Of a stretch of 64,000 nucleotides of DNA, positions 54,768 through 63,605 are shown piece after piece. Numbering within the stretch: the first letter of the stretch is position 1; every line of letters starts with the position of its first letter. A program made the position numbers and the translations under genes. This DNA comes from Pseudacidovorax sp. NFM-22 (GTDB taxonomy: Bacteria; Pseudomonadota; Gammaproteobacteria; Burkholderiales; Burkholderiaceae_C), in the NCBI RefSeq assembly GCF_021401245.1, contig NZ_JACBFY010000004.1:248001-312000 (forward strand). Reading direction: 5' to 3'. Below the pieces are notes generated by a model. The model was given only the letters and a program-made list of their open reading frames with translations. It ran no database searches and was not told the DNA's origin.

Positions 54768-56351
54768 TCAGGTCACCGGCGCCGGGTTGAACAGCACCAG
54801 CTGGTTGTGCAGCTTCCACTGCTCGGCCCAGGTCTTCCTGCGGCCCGAGGCCACGTCGAGCATCAGGCGGAACAGCTCCCAGCCCATGTCCTCGATGCTG
54901 GCCTCGCCGTCGGCGATGCGGCCGGCGTTCACGTCCATCAGGTCGTGCCAGCGGCGCGCCAGGTCGCTGCGGGTGGCCACCTTGATGACCGGTGCCTCGG
55001 CCAGGCCGTAGGGCGTGCCGCGGCCGGTGGTGAAGACGTGCAGGTTCATGCCGGCGGCCAGTTGCAGCGTGCCGCAGATGAAATCCGAGGCGGGTGTGGC
55101 GGCATAGAGCAGGCCCTTCTGTCGCGCCCTCTCTCCCGGCGCCACCACGCCACTGATGGGTGCGCTGCCGCTCTTGACGATGGAACCCATGGCCTTCTCG
55201 ACGATGTTGGACAGGCCGCCCTTCTTGTTGCCCGGCGTGGTGTTGGCGCTGCGGTCCACCTGGCCGCGCTGCAGGTAGGCGTCGTACCAGGCCATCTGGT
55301 CGATCATGGCCTGCGCCACCTCAGGCGTGGCGGCGCGCGCGGTGAGCTGGTCGATGCCGTCGCGCACCTCGGTCACCTCGCTGAACATCACGGTGGCGCC
55401 GGTGCGCACCAGCAGGTCGGTGCAGAAGCCCACGGCCGGGTTGGCTGTGACGCCGCTGAAGGCGTCGCTGCCGCCGCATTGCACGCCCACCACCAGTTCG
55501 CTGGCGGGCACCGTCTCGCGGCGTCGGGCGTTCAAGCGCGCCAGGTGCACCTCGGCCTGGCGCAGGATGGACTCGACCATGGACATGAAGCCCACATGGG
55601 CCTCGTCCTGCAGGCAGACGACGTCGAGCTTCGTTTCCTCGCTGGCACCCACGTCGGCGACGTTGCGTTCGTCCACGAGTGGGATGCTGCCCGGCGGCAG
55701 CAGGCGTTCGGGCTGCAGCTTCTCGCAGCCCAGGCTGACCACCATCACCTCGCCGCCGAAGTTGGGATTGAGGCTGATGTTGCGCAGCGTGCGGATGGGC
55801 ACCACCGCGTCCGGCGCGTCGATGGCCACGCCGCAGCCGTACGAATGCTCCAGTGCCACCACGTCGTCCACATTCGGGTAACGCGGCAGCAACTCGGCCT
55901 TGATGCGCTGCACCGCAAAGTCGGTCACGCCGGCCACGCACTGCACCGTCTGCGTGATGGCCAGGATGTTGCGGGTGCCCACCGAGCCGTCGGCGTTGCG
56001 GTAGCCCTCGAAGGTGTAGCCCTCAAGGGGCGGCTGCGGCTGCGGGCGCACGGTGGCGATGGGCAGGCCTTCGAGCGAGCGCGCCTCGGGCATGCGCAGC
56101 AGGCGCTCGTGCACCCAGCTGCCGCGGGGAATCGGCTTGAGCGCATAGCCGATGACGACGTCGTAGCGGCGAATGGCGCCGCCTTCGGGAATGTCCTCCA
56201 GCGCCACCTTGTGGGCCTGGGGCACCTTGTCGACCAGCACGAGGCCGTCGGGGAACACGGTGCCCGCCGGCAGGCCGCCATCGTTGGCGACGATGGCCAC
56301 GTTGTCGGCGGGATGCATGGCGATGCGAAGAGGGGGGCGGTCGGCGGTCAT
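54768..56351 (-). CDS. garD: Galactarate dehydratase
   Basis: Dehydrates galactarate (mucate) to 5-keto-4-deoxy-glucarate. The 527-residue protein matches GarD rather than altronate dehydratase: N-terminal SAF-like domain, then [70 protein letters not shown] and [23 protein letters not shown] 56351. It would take the aldarate produced by uronate dehydrogenase and the lactonase encoded downstream in the window. Two LacI-type operators lie upstream. Confidence 0.93.
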   Translation of the reverse strand: MTADRPPLRIAMHPADNVAIVANDGGLPAGTVFPDGLVLVDKVPQAHKVALEDIPEGGAIRRYDVVIGYALKPIPRGSWVHERLLRMPEARSLEGLPIATVRPQPQPPLEGYTFEGYRNADGSVGTRNILAITQTVQCVAGVTDFAVQRIKAELLPRYPNVDDVVALEHSYGCGVAIDAPDAVVPIRTLRNISLNPNFGGEVMVVSLGCEKLQPERLLPPGSIPLVDERNVADVGASEETKLDVVCLQDEAHVGFMSMVESILRQAEVHLARLNARRRETVPASELVVGVQCGGSDAFSGVTANPAVGFCTDLLVRTGATVMFSEVTEVRDGIDQLTARAATPEVAQAMIDQMAWYDAYLQRGQVDRSANTTPGNKKGGLSNIVEKAMGSIVKSGSAPISGVVAPGERARQKGLLYAATPASDFICGTLQLAAGMNLHVFTTGRGTPYGLAEAPVIKVATRSDLARRWHDLMDVNAGRIADGEASIEDMGWELFRLMLDVASGRRKTWAEQWKLHNQLVLFNPAPVT

Positions 56352-56373
56352 CGGGAGGGTGGCTCGGTAGCGG

Positions 56374-56389
56374 CTGACATCGTTGTCAT
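56374..56389. promoter_or_regulatory. LacI-type operator 1 upstream of garD
   Basis: CTGACATCGTTGTCAT, an imperfect palindrome (TGACA-N5-TGTCA) 23 bases before the garD ATG on the minus strand. It shares its right half (TCGTTGTCAT) with operator 2 at 56437-56452. The divergent LacI gene starts at 56520. Confidence 0.65.
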
Positions 56390-56436
56390 CCGGCGCGAAG
56401 CCCAGCTGAGTGGGAGAAACGGAACACGCGGCGCAA

Positions 56437-56452
56437 ATGATATCGTTGTCAT
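56437..56452. promoter_or_regulatory. LacI-type operator 2 between garD and its regulator
   Basis: ATGATATCGTTGTCAT, a palindrome of the form ATGAYA-N4-TGTCAT with a central CG, as in LacI-family sites. It lies midway between the divergent genes, 68 bases upstream of the LacI start, so it could control both. Confidence 0.7.
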
Positions 56453-56519
56453 TCTTTCCCGCCATTGCGGGTTGACCCGTAGCCGGCAGGCGCTGAACTG
56501 GTAGGCTCGGCCGCCTTCC

Positions 56520-57521
56520 ATGCGCACCCTTCCTCCTTCCAAGTCCGCCACGCTGCACGACGTGGCCCGCCATGCCGGCGTGTCGCCGATCACGGCGTCG
56601 CGTGCGCTGGGCAATCCTTCGCTGGTCTCGCCGGCCACCATCGCCCGGGTGCAGCAGGCGGTGGAGGCCACCGGCTACATCCCCAACCTGCTGGCGGGTG
56701 GACTCAAGTCCAAGCGCAGCCGGATGGTGGCGGGCATCGTGCCGGCGCTCAACGTGTCCCAGTTCCTGCCTTCGGTGCAGACCTTGACCGAGGCATTGGC
56801 GGAAGAGGGCTACCAGCTGCTGCTGGGCCAGACCGGCTACGACCGGGCCCGCGAGGCGCTGGTGCTCAACACCATGATCAGCCGCCAGCCCGACGGCATC
56901 GTCTTCGCCGGCCTGGTGCAGGACGAGGCCGTGCGCGAGCGCGTGCGCCGCACCGGCATCCCCACGGTGGAGATCTGGGACCTGTCGCGCTCCCCGGTGG
57001 ACATGCTGGTGGGCTTTTCGCACCCGGCGGTGGGCGAGGCGCTGGCCGCCTTCTTCCGCGCGAAGGGCTGGTCGCGGGTGGGCATTGCCACGGCGGACGA
57101 CCACCGGGCGCTGCAGCGCACCCATGCGTTTGCCGCCGCCTTCGGCGCGCCGGTGCCCATCGCCCAGGTGTCGGCGCCCAGCAACCTGCTGCTCGGTCGC
57201 GGCGCGCTGGCGGAACTGCTGCGCCAGGCGCCCGACCTGCGGGCCGTGTGCTGCAGCTCCGACCAGCTGGCGCACGGCGTGATGGTCGAGGCCCTGGCCC
57301 GCGGCCTGCGTGTGCCGCAGGACCTGGCCATCTGCGGCTTCGGCAATGCCGACTTCTCGGCCCACCTGTTTCCCAGCCTCAGCACCGTGGCGGTCGACGG
57401 GGCCGACATCGGCCGCCGGGCCGCGCAGATGGTCCTGGCCCGCTGCCGCGGCGAGCCGGTCGTTCAGCCGGTGGTGGACGTGGGCTTCCGCATCGTCGAA
57501 CGCGAATCCACGGCCGGCTGA
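56520..57521 (+). CDS. LacI-family regulator (GntR-like), probable aldarate regulator
   Basis: A 333-residue LacI-type regulator. The HTH is [20 protein letters not shown] followed by [20 protein letters not shown], and the hinge contains [12 protein letters not shown]. The periplasmic-binding-like domain has the gluconate-regulator style ([40 protein letters not shown]). It is divergent from garD and flanked by two matching operators, so control of garD and of itself is likely. The inducer is probably an aldarate or uronate. Its end is convergent with dctM over 24 bases. Confidence 0.9.
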   Translation: MRTLPPSKSATLHDVARHAGVSPITASRALGNPSLVSPATIARVQQAVEATGYIPNLLAGGLKSKRSRMVAGIVPALNVSQFLPSVQTLTEALAEEGYQLLLGQTGYDRAREALVLNTMISRQPDGIVFAGLVQDEAVRERVRRTGIPTVEIWDLSRSPVDMLVGFSHPAVGEALAAFFRAKGWSRVGIATADDHRALQRTHAFAAAFGAPVPIAQVSAPSNLLLGRGALAELLRQAPDLRAVCCSSDQLAHGVMVEALARGLRVPQDLAICGFGNADFSAHLFPSLSTVAVDGADIGRRAAQMVLARCRGEPVVQPVVDVGFRIVERESTAG

Positions 57522-57545
57522 ACGGCGTTCATGCGGGGGGCGTCG

Positions 57546-58841
57546 TCACCTCACGACCATGAACATGCTGGGCAGCCACAGCGAGAACTGCGGCACGAAG
57601 GTCACCAGCCCCAGCGCCAGGATCAGCGCGCCGTAGAAGGGCCAGATGGTGCGCATCACCTCGCCCACCGACAACCCGCCGATGGCGCAGCCCACGAACT
57701 GCGTCGTGCCCACCGGCGGCGTGTTCAGCCCCAGCGCGCAATTGATCAGCATCAGGATGCCGAACTGCACCGAGGTCATGCCGTACTGCTGCGCGATGGG
57801 CAGGAAGATGGGCGTGCACAGCAGGATGGTCGCCGCCATGTCCAGGAAGGTGCCCAGCAGGAACAGGATGACGTTGATCAGCAGGAAGATCACCCACGGC
57901 GTGGTCGACACCTTGGACAGCATCTGGCCCGTCAGCTCCGCCACGCCATACAGGCTGATCAGGTAGCCGAAGGTGCTGGAGATGCCGATCAGCAGCAGGA
58001 TCACGCCCGTGGTGCGCACCGCCTTGGCCGCGGCCTTGATGAAGTGCGCCCACTTCAGCGTGCGGTACAGGAAGATCGTCAGCGCCAGCGCATAGAGCAC
58101 CGCCACGGCCGCCGACTCGGTGGCCGTGAAGATGCCCGACAGGATGCCGCCCAGGATCAGCACCACGATGAACAGTCCCGGCAGTGCCGCCGCGAAGCTG
58201 CGCGCCACGATGGCCCAGCCCGGGAAGGTGCCGGCCGGGTAGCCGCGGCGCACCGCCACCACGTAGGCCGCCAGCAGGTTGCACAGCGTGAGGATGATGG
58301 CGGGCATCAGCGCGGCCAGGATCAGCGCCGCGATCGACACCTTTCCGCCCGCCGCCAGCGAATAGATGATGAGGTTGTGGCTGGTGGGCATCAGCGCCCC
58401 CACCAGGGCCGCATGCGTGGTCACGTTGACCGCGTAGTCGGCGTGGTAGCCCTCCTTCTTCATCATCGGGATCATCACCGCGCCCATGGCCGACACGTCG
58501 GCCACCGGCGAGCCCGAGACGCCGCCGAACAGCGTGCAGGCCACCACGTTGCTCATGCCCAGGCCGCCGCGCACATGGCCGACCAGCGACTTGGCGAAGT
58601 CGACGATGCGGTCGGCGATGCCGCCGTAGAGCATCAGCTCGCCCGCGAAGATGAAGAAGGGGATCGCCAGGAAGGAGAAGATCCCCATGCCGGACATCAT
58701 CTGCTGGAAGCCCACCGCCAGCGGCAGGCCCTCGTAGAGCAGCGTGGCCAGGGCCGACAGCCCGATGGAGAAGGCGACCGGCACGCCCAGCAGCAGCAGG
58801 GCGGTGAACGAGAGGGTGAGGATGAGCAGCGGAATGGTCAT
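57546..58841 (-). CDS. dctM: TRAP transporter large permease (DctM)
   Basis: A 431-residue large membrane subunit of a TRAP transporter, with about 12 hydrophobic segments. Family signatures are FFIFAGELMLYGGIADRIVD, NVVACTLFGGVSGSPVADVS, ALMPTSHNLIIYSLAAGGKV and LNTPPVGTTQFVGCAIGGLS. It works with DctQ (58921-59409) and the binding protein DctP. The neighbouring lactonase and uronate dehydrogenase suggest uptake of a hexuronate. ATG 58841, 79 bases after dctQ. Confidence 0.95.
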   Translation of the reverse strand: MTIPLLILTLSFTALLLLGVPVAFSIGLSALATLLYEGLPLAVGFQQMMSGMGIFSFLAIPFFIFAGELMLYGGIADRIVDFAKSLVGHVRGGLGMSNVVACTLFGGVSGSPVADVSAMGAVMIPMMKKEGYHADYAVNVTTHAALVGALMPTSHNLIIYSLAAGGKVSIAALILAALMPAIILTLCNLLAAYVVAVRRGYPAGTFPGWAIVARSFAAALPGLFIVVLILGGILSGIFTATESAAVAVLYALALTIFLYRTLKWAHFIKAAAKAVRTTGVILLLIGISSTFGYLISLYGVAELTGQMLSKVSTTPWVIFLLINVILFLLGTFLDMAATILLCTPIFLPIAQQYGMTSVQFGILMLINCALGLNTPPVGTTQFVGCAIGGLSVGEVMRTIWPFYGALILALGLVTFVPQFSLWLPSMFMVVR

Positions 58842-58920
58842 GCGGCCTCCGGGCGCGCAGCGGGACGAGGAAGGTGCGCGGGGCGCATGACGAGGGGGGA
58901 GCGACGGCAGCGCATGGGCA

Positions 58921-59409
58921 TCAGGTCCACGACGGCTCCAGTTCGCGGCCCTGGGCCAGCGCCAGGATGTGCTCGATGGAGAACAGCACGATGAGCACGC
59001 CGGCGAAGCTGGGCGGCACGTACTTCCAGCCTTCGGAGATGAAGAGCGTGGGCAGGCGGTAGTCCCACACCGACTCGGCGAGGTAGGCGCAGTTCCAGGC
59101 CATCGCGGCGCCGAACAGGCCCACCAGCACGTGGATCAGCATCTCCAGCTTGAGGCGCAGCCGGGGCGGTGCCAGCACGAGCAGCGATTCCAGCCCGATG
59201 TGGCCGGCGTCGCGCACCCCCACGGCCACGCCGAACATGGTGACGTAGAGCACCATGAGCAGCGCCAGGCTCTCGGCCCAGGTGGGCGTGCTGTTGAGGA
59301 TGTAGCGGCCGAACACCTGCCAGCTCACGGCGCAGATCACTGCGACGAGGCCGACGATGCCCAGCACCATGCAGGCGCGCGCGAGGGCGCGGCAGAAGCG
59401 GGAGTACAT
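58921..59409 (-). CDS. dctQ: TRAP transporter small permease (DctQ)
   Basis: A 162-residue small membrane subunit with four transmembrane segments (for example CMVLGIVGLVAVICAVSWQV and LLMVLYVTMFGVAVGV). The QVFGRYILNSTPTWAESLAL segment is typical of DctQ. ATG 59409 (MYSRFCRALARACM) was chosen; the longer frame continues into dctP antisense and is not supported. A repeat-bearing 140-base gap separates it from dctP upstream. Confidence 0.93.
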   Translation of the reverse strand: MYSRFCRALARACMVLGIVGLVAVICAVSWQVFGRYILNSTPTWAESLALLMVLYVTMFGVAVGVRDAGHIGLESLLVLAPPRLRLKLEMLIHVLVGLFGAAMAWNCAYLAESVWDYRLPTLFISEGWKYVPPSFAGVLIVLFSIEHILALAQGRELEPSWT

Positions 59410-59424
59410 GGGGTTTCTCTCTTT

Positions 59425-59535
59425 CTCCCTCCCCCGCTGGGGGAGGGCAGGGTGGGGCCGGCGGCGGTGGCGAGGCTGCAGCGTTCGATGCGCTGCTGGC
59501 CCCCATCCCTGCCTTCCCCCAGAGGGGGAAGGGGC
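59425..59535. repeat. Inverted GC-rich repeat pair between dctP and dctQ
   Basis: Left half CTCCCTCCCCCGCTGGGGGA plus GGGCAGGGTGGGGC (59425-59459) and an inverted right half ending TTCCCCCAGAGGGGGAAGGG (59499-59534). Each half forms its own stem (for example CTTCCCCC-AGAG-GGGGAAG). It lies directly downstream of dctP in the dctP-dctQ-dctM message and may protect the dctP 3' end, raising binding protein over permease levels. Confidence 0.75.
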
Positions 59536-59549
59536 CGCCCCCTCGGCGC

Positions 59550-60524
59550 TTACTGCGTGTCCTGCACCCGCTTGACCAGGTCCTTCAGCCGCGCGTCGGT
59601 GATGAACTTGTCGTAGACGGGCTTCATGGCGGCCTCGAAGGGCTTCTTGTCGATCTCGATGATCTCGGCGCCGCCGGCCTTCACCGCGGCCAGCGACTTG
59701 GCCTCGCGCTCGGACCACTGCTTGCGCATGTAGGGCACCGATTCCTTGGCCGCCTGGCGGATCCAGCCCTGTTCCTCGGGCGAGAGGCGGTCCCACGCAC
59801 GCTTGGAGAAGAGCAGCATCTCCGGCGCCATCGAATGCTCGGTCTTGCTGAAGTACTTGGCCACCTCGAAGTGGCGCGAGCTTTCGTACGACGGATAGTT
59901 GTTTTCCGCTGCGTCCACCAGGCCGGTCTTGAGGGCCGTGTACACCTCGCCGAAGGGCATGGGCGTGGCGTTGCCGCCCATGGCCTCCACCAGCGACACC
60001 CACAGGTCGGACTGCTGCACGCGGATCTTCAGTCCCTTGACGTCGGCCAGGGTGCGCACCGGCTTCTTGGCGGTGTAGATCGACCGGGCGCCGCTGTCGT
60101 AGAAGGCCAGGCCGATGAAGCCCTGCTTCTCGCAGCTCTTGAGGATGTCTTCGCCGATCGGGCCGTCCAGCACCTTGTGCAGGTGGTCGGTGGAGCGGAA
60201 CAGGAAGGGCATGGTCGGCACCTGCGTCTCGGGGCAGATGTTGTTCATGGGCGCGATGTTCACGCGCACCATCTGCAGCGCGCCGATCTTGGTCTGCTCG
60301 ATGGTGTCCTTCTCGCTGCCGAGCGCGCTGTTGTTGAACACCTTGATGCTGTGCTTGCCGCCCGACAGCTGCTTGAGCCGCTCGCCCATGAACTTCACCG
60401 CCGTCACGGTGGGGTAGTCGTCGGGGTGGATGTCGGCCGAGCGGAACTCGGTGGCCTGTGCCGCCAGTGCCGCGGCACTGGCGGCCAGGGCGAGCAGGGT
60501 GGTCTTGAAACGAAGGGTCTTCAT
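59550..60524 (-). CDS. dctP: TRAP transporter substrate-binding protein (DctP), probable uronate binder
   Basis: A 324-residue periplasmic protein. The signal peptide is [20 protein letters not shown] with an AQA/TEF-type cleavage. Mature DctP segments are [60 protein letters not shown] and [20 protein letters not shown]. The conserved Arg in the ligand-site region ([13 protein letters not shown]) supports carboxylate binding. With udh and the lactonase upstream, galacturonate or glucuronate is the most likely ligand. ATG 60524. Confidence 0.93.
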   Translation of the reverse strand: MKTLRFKTTLLALAASAAALAAQATEFRSADIHPDDYPTVTAVKFMGERLKQLSGGKHSIKVFNNSALGSEKDTIEQTKIGALQMVRVNIAPMNNICPETQVPTMPFLFRSTDHLHKVLDGPIGEDILKSCEKQGFIGLAFYDSGARSIYTAKKPVRTLADVKGLKIRVQQSDLWVSLVEAMGGNATPMPFGEVYTALKTGLVDAAENNYPSYESSRHFEVAKYFSKTEHSMAPEMLLFSKRAWDRLSPEEQGWIRQAAKESVPYMRKQWSEREAKSLAAVKAGGAEIIEIDKKPFEAAMKPVYDKFITDARLKDLVKRVQDTQ

Positions 60525-60576
60525 GTTGTCTTCCTCGGGTGGATCCTGGGGGTGGTGTGGCGGTCTTCTTGGAGCT

Positions 60577-61467
60577 TCAGGGTCGCCAGGCCGGCTCGGG
60601 CAGGCCCTGCGTGCCGGGCCGCAGCGCGAACACGCCACCGGCCAGGGGTTGATCCGACAGGTCGCCAGCCGGCCGGATCGAGGTGACGAAGAGGGTGTCG
60701 AGCGCGGGGCCGCCGAAGGCGCACATGGCGGGCTTCTTCACCGGCACTTCGAGCGAGCGGTCGAGCCGGCCCTCGGGCGTGAAGCGGTGCACCAGGCCGG
60801 CATCGTTGCCGCAGATCCAGTAGCCGCCGTCGATGTCGATGGCGGCACCGTCCGGTCGGCCGGGCAGCGGCTTCATGTCGACGAAGAGTCGGCGGTTGGA
60901 CGGCGTGCCCGTGTCGGGGTCGTAGTCGAAAGCCCAGATGGCCTGCACCTCGGGATGCGAGTCCGACAGGTACATCGTGCGGCCGTCGGGGCTGAAGGCC
61001 AGGCCGTTGGGCGTGATCAGGTCGTCCAGCACGGGCTGCAGCGTGGCGCCGTCCAGCCGGTAGAGCACGCCGACCCGGGCGGCGGCGCCCATGTCCATGA
61101 GCATGGTGCCCGCCCAGAAGCGGCCCTGGCGGTCGCAGCGGCCGTCGTTGAAGCGCATGCCTGGCCGGGCATGCTGCACCGGTGCCAGGGCCGTTAGCTG
61201 CGCGGGGCCGTCGGTGCCGAGGGTGAGCGTGTGCACGCCGTCCTCCATGCCGGCCAGCCACTGGCCGGGCCGGTCCGCCACGGCGGCGATGCAGGCGGGC
61301 ATCTGCGGCGTGGCCCACTGCCGGTGGCCCTCGGCCGCCGTCCAGCGGTTGAGCGTGCGGCCGGGGATGTCCACCCAGTACAGCGCCTGCTCGCCCGCCT
61401 GCCACACCGGGCTCTCGCCGGTGCCATGGCGCGCGTCGACGACGAGTTCGGCTCGGGATGCCTGCAC
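60577..61467 (-). CDS. SMP-30/gluconolactonase-family lactonase
   Basis: A 296-residue six-bladed propeller of the SMP-30/regucalcin family: [76 protein letters not shown] and [12 protein letters not shown]. Metal ligands would include the Glu of GESP, the Asn of PNGL and the Asp of SDS. It would open the aldarolactone produced by uronate dehydrogenase. GTG 61467 is the probable start, with GGAG nine bases upstream, four bases after the udh stop. Confidence 0.9.
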   Translation of the reverse strand: MQASRAELVVDARHGTGESPVWQAGEQALYWVDIPGRTLNRWTAAEGHRQWATPQMPACIAAVADRPGQWLAGMEDGVHTLTLGTDGPAQLTALAPVQHARPGMRFNDGRCDRQGRFWAGTMLMDMGAAARVGVLYRLDGATLQPVLDDLITPNGLAFSPDGRTMYLSDSHPEVQAIWAFDYDPDTGTPSNRRLFVDMKPLPGRPDGAAIDIDGGYWICGNDAGLVHRFTPEGRLDRSLEVPVKKPAMCAFGGPALDTLFVTSIRPAGDLSDQPLAGGVFALRPGTQGLPEPAWRP

Positions 61468-61471
61468 GGTC

Positions 61472-62302
61472 TCAGTCTCCGAAGGGGCCCTGGGCGGTGA
61501 AGGCGCCGCCCTGGTAGATGGCGTTGGGGTCGTCGGCCGCCACCGGCGGCTGGGTCTCGACCTGCGCGCGGAAGACCTCGGAATCGTCCTGCGGCACCCA
61601 GCCCAGGTGGGCGGCGGCGCGGTTGTCCCACCACACCTCGCGGTTGGCCGAGGCACCGAAGACGACCGTGTGACCGACGTCCGGCGTGAACAGCGACCGC
61701 TCCACCAGCCGCGTCAGGTCGTCGTAGCTGAGCCAGGTGCTCATCATCCGGCGGTTGGCGGGGGCCGGGAAGGAGGAGCCGATGCGGATGCTCACCGTCT
61801 GGATGCCGTACCGGTCCCAGTAGAACTGGGCCATGTCCTCGCCGAAGGACTTGGACAGGCCGTAGTAGCCGTCGGGCCGGCGCATCGCCGTGGCGTCGAT
61901 GTGCTCGGTCTGCTTGTAGAAGCCGATCACATGGTTGGAGCTGGCAAACACGATGCGGCCCACGCCCTGGCGGCGCGCGGCCTCGTAGACGTTGTAGATG
62001 CCCTTGATGTTGGCCTCGAGGATCTGCTCGAAGGGCCGCTCCACCGAGATGCCGCCCAGGTGGACGACGGCGTCGCAGCCGGCCAGCAGCTCGTGCACGG
62101 CCGCCTTGTCGGCCAGGTCGCACGGCACGACCTCCTCGTGCGCGCCGCGCGCGGCGCCGAGCGGCGCGATGTCCGAGACGCGAAGCCGCTCGGCAAAGGG
62201 CACGAGCCGCTCCCGCAGCACCTGGCCGAGGCCGCCGGCAGCGCCGGTGAGCAGCAGCCGCTGCAGGCGACGGGCAGGACTGGAGGAGGGAAGGGCGGTC
62301 AT
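61472..62302 (-). CDS. udh: NAD-dependent uronate dehydrogenase
   Basis: A 276-residue short-chain (extended-type) dehydrogenase. The Rossmann motif is LLTGAAGGLGQVLRERL, and the catalytic pattern is S...YxxxK (FASSNHVIGFY, DGYYGLSKSFGEDMAQFY). Segments VVHLGGISVERPFEQILEAN and TVSIRIGSSFPAPANRRMMS match bacterial uronate dehydrogenases, which oxidise galacturonate or glucuronate to the aldarolactone. ATG 62302. It leads the unit udh-lactonase-dctPQM. A LacI-type palindrome lies 49 bases upstream. Confidence 0.9.
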   Translation of the reverse strand: MTALPSSSPARRLQRLLLTGAAGGLGQVLRERLVPFAERLRVSDIAPLGAARGAHEEVVPCDLADKAAVHELLAGCDAVVHLGGISVERPFEQILEANIKGIYNVYEAARRQGVGRIVFASSNHVIGFYKQTEHIDATAMRRPDGYYGLSKSFGEDMAQFYWDRYGIQTVSIRIGSSFPAPANRRMMSTWLSYDDLTRLVERSLFTPDVGHTVVFGASANREVWWDNRAAAHLGWVPQDDSEVFRAQVETQPPVAADDPNAIYQGGAFTAQGPFGD

Positions 62303-62350
62303 GGAATCGGCGGCCTGTGATCGACGGATGCAACGGTGCTGCATCGAAGG

Positions 62351-62360
62351 TAAACGTTTA
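62351..62360. promoter_or_regulatory. LacI-type operator upstream of udh
   Basis: The ten-base perfect palindrome TAAACGTTTA, with central CG, lies in the 128-base gap between the LacI gene (ends 62431) and udh (starts 62302), both on the minus strand. The surrounding GGTAAACGTTTAAC resembles LacI-family operators. The adjacent LacI protein is the obvious candidate regulator. Confidence 0.65.
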
Positions 62361-62430
62361 ACTTCGCGGCTCGAAAAAAGCCACGAAGGGCTGGGCGCGA
62401 TGGTGCGCACCCGCCGTTCGCGCGTCAAGT

Positions 62431-63459
62431 TCAGCGCGCTAGGTGCTTACCCTTGATGAGGCTGCGCGTCGAATTCCGGGCGACGAGACGGGGAGGTATA
62501 ACGTTTTCCTGCGCTGAAACATCTTCGCCATGGATGGCGCTGATCAGCCGGCGCATGGCGAGCTCGCCTGTCGCCTCGCCCATCATGTCCACGCTGGTCA
62601 GTGCGGGGCTCACCAGGCGGCCGTAGGCGATGTTGTCGAAGGCCGCCACCGAGACCTCGTCCGGCACCACGATGCCTAGCGACTTGGCTTCCAGCAGCAG
62701 GCCCATGGCCAGCAGGTCGTTGTAGGCCACGATGGCGTCTCCGCGTTCGGGCGACAACAGCAGGCTGGAGGCGAGGCGCTCGCCTTCCTCGGTCGACGGC
62801 GCCGAGGCATCGACGGTGCGCACGCTCGCCTTGATGCCCTGGAAGGCCTCGCGCAGGCCGCGCTCCCGGTCGGCGCTCCAGCGCGCGCCCGAGAAGCCCA
62901 GATACGTGATGCGCCGATGGCCAAGGTCGCGCAGGTGCCGACCCAGCATGAGCCCGGCCTGGTGGCTGTCACAGCCCACGCTGGCATGTTGCGGGTAGGG
63001 CGAGGGCCGGCCGAAGAAGACCACTGGCGTGCCGCTGTCCAGCACGCCCTGGATGGCGGTGGCGGGCAGGCGCGCGCTCACCACCAGCCCGTCTACCCGC
63101 CGCACCAGCGACTGCAGCACGCCGAGTTCGGGCGAGGTGCTCTCGGCCGCATCGGCAATGATGAGGTTGAGCCCCGCTGCAGCCGCCACGCGGGCGGCGC
63201 CGCTGACCAGGCTGGTGAAGTAGGGGTTGCGGATGTCCAGGATCACCACGCCGACGTTGCCCGTGCGGCCGGTGATCATGCCCCGCGCCATGGGGTTGAG
63301 CGAATAGCCCAACTCGCGCACCGCCTGCGTGATCCGGGCCTCGACCTCGGCCGTGAAGCGCTGGCCGCCGTTGACGAACTTCGACACCGTGGCAGTGGAA
63401 ACCTTGGCTGCCAGGGCGACGTCGCGGATAGTGGCAGCGCGCTTGCGCGAGGAACTCAT
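62431..63459 (-). CDS. LacI-family transcriptional regulator
   Basis: A 342-residue LacI-type repressor with HTH TIRDVALAAKVSTATVSKFV and NGGQRFTAEVEARITQAVRE, hinge SLNPMARGMITGRT and the periplasmic-binding-like domain (VGVVILDIRNPYFTSLVSGA, VVPDEVSVAAFDNIAYGRLV). ATG 63459 (MSSSRKRAATI); the frame extends upstream without support. It precedes the udh operon on the same strand, so control of uronate oxidation and uptake is likely. Confidence 0.92.
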   Translation of the reverse strand: MSSSRKRAATIRDVALAAKVSTATVSKFVNGGQRFTAEVEARITQAVRELGYSLNPMARGMITGRTGNVGVVILDIRNPYFTSLVSGAARVAAAAGLNLIIADAAESTSPELGVLQSLVRRVDGLVVSARLPATAIQGVLDSGTPVVFFGRPSPYPQHASVGCDSHQAGLMLGRHLRDLGHRRITYLGFSGARWSADRERGLREAFQGIKASVRTVDASAPSTEEGERLASSLLLSPERGDAIVAYNDLLAMGLLLEAKSLGIVVPDEVSVAAFDNIAYGRLVSPALTSVDMMGEATGELAMRRLISAIHGEDVSAQENVIPPRLVARNSTRSLIKGKHLAR

Positions 63460-63566
63460 GGACAGGCAGGGCAGAGAGGGCAGGGCGGGAGCGCGACCAT
63501 GCCACAAAGTGCACGCCTTGCGGCGGCGGCGCGTGTGGACCCCGGCCGGAAAGTAGTCGGGTCATA

Positions 63567-63581
63567 GGTTGTCGTACAACC
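63567..63581. promoter_or_regulatory. FadR/GntR-type operator
   Basis: GGTTGTCGTACAACC, a perfect inverted repeat (GGTTGT-CGT-ACAACC) that contains TTGTCGTACAA, matching the FadR-subfamily consensus TNGTNNNACNA. It lies between the divergent LacI and GntR genes. TTGTCG (63569-63574) and TATGAT (63593-63598), 18 bases apart, could be the promoter it overlaps, reading rightward toward the GntR gene. Confidence 0.75.
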
Positions 63582-63605
63582 GGGTGCCGTCTTATGATGG
63601 CCTCC

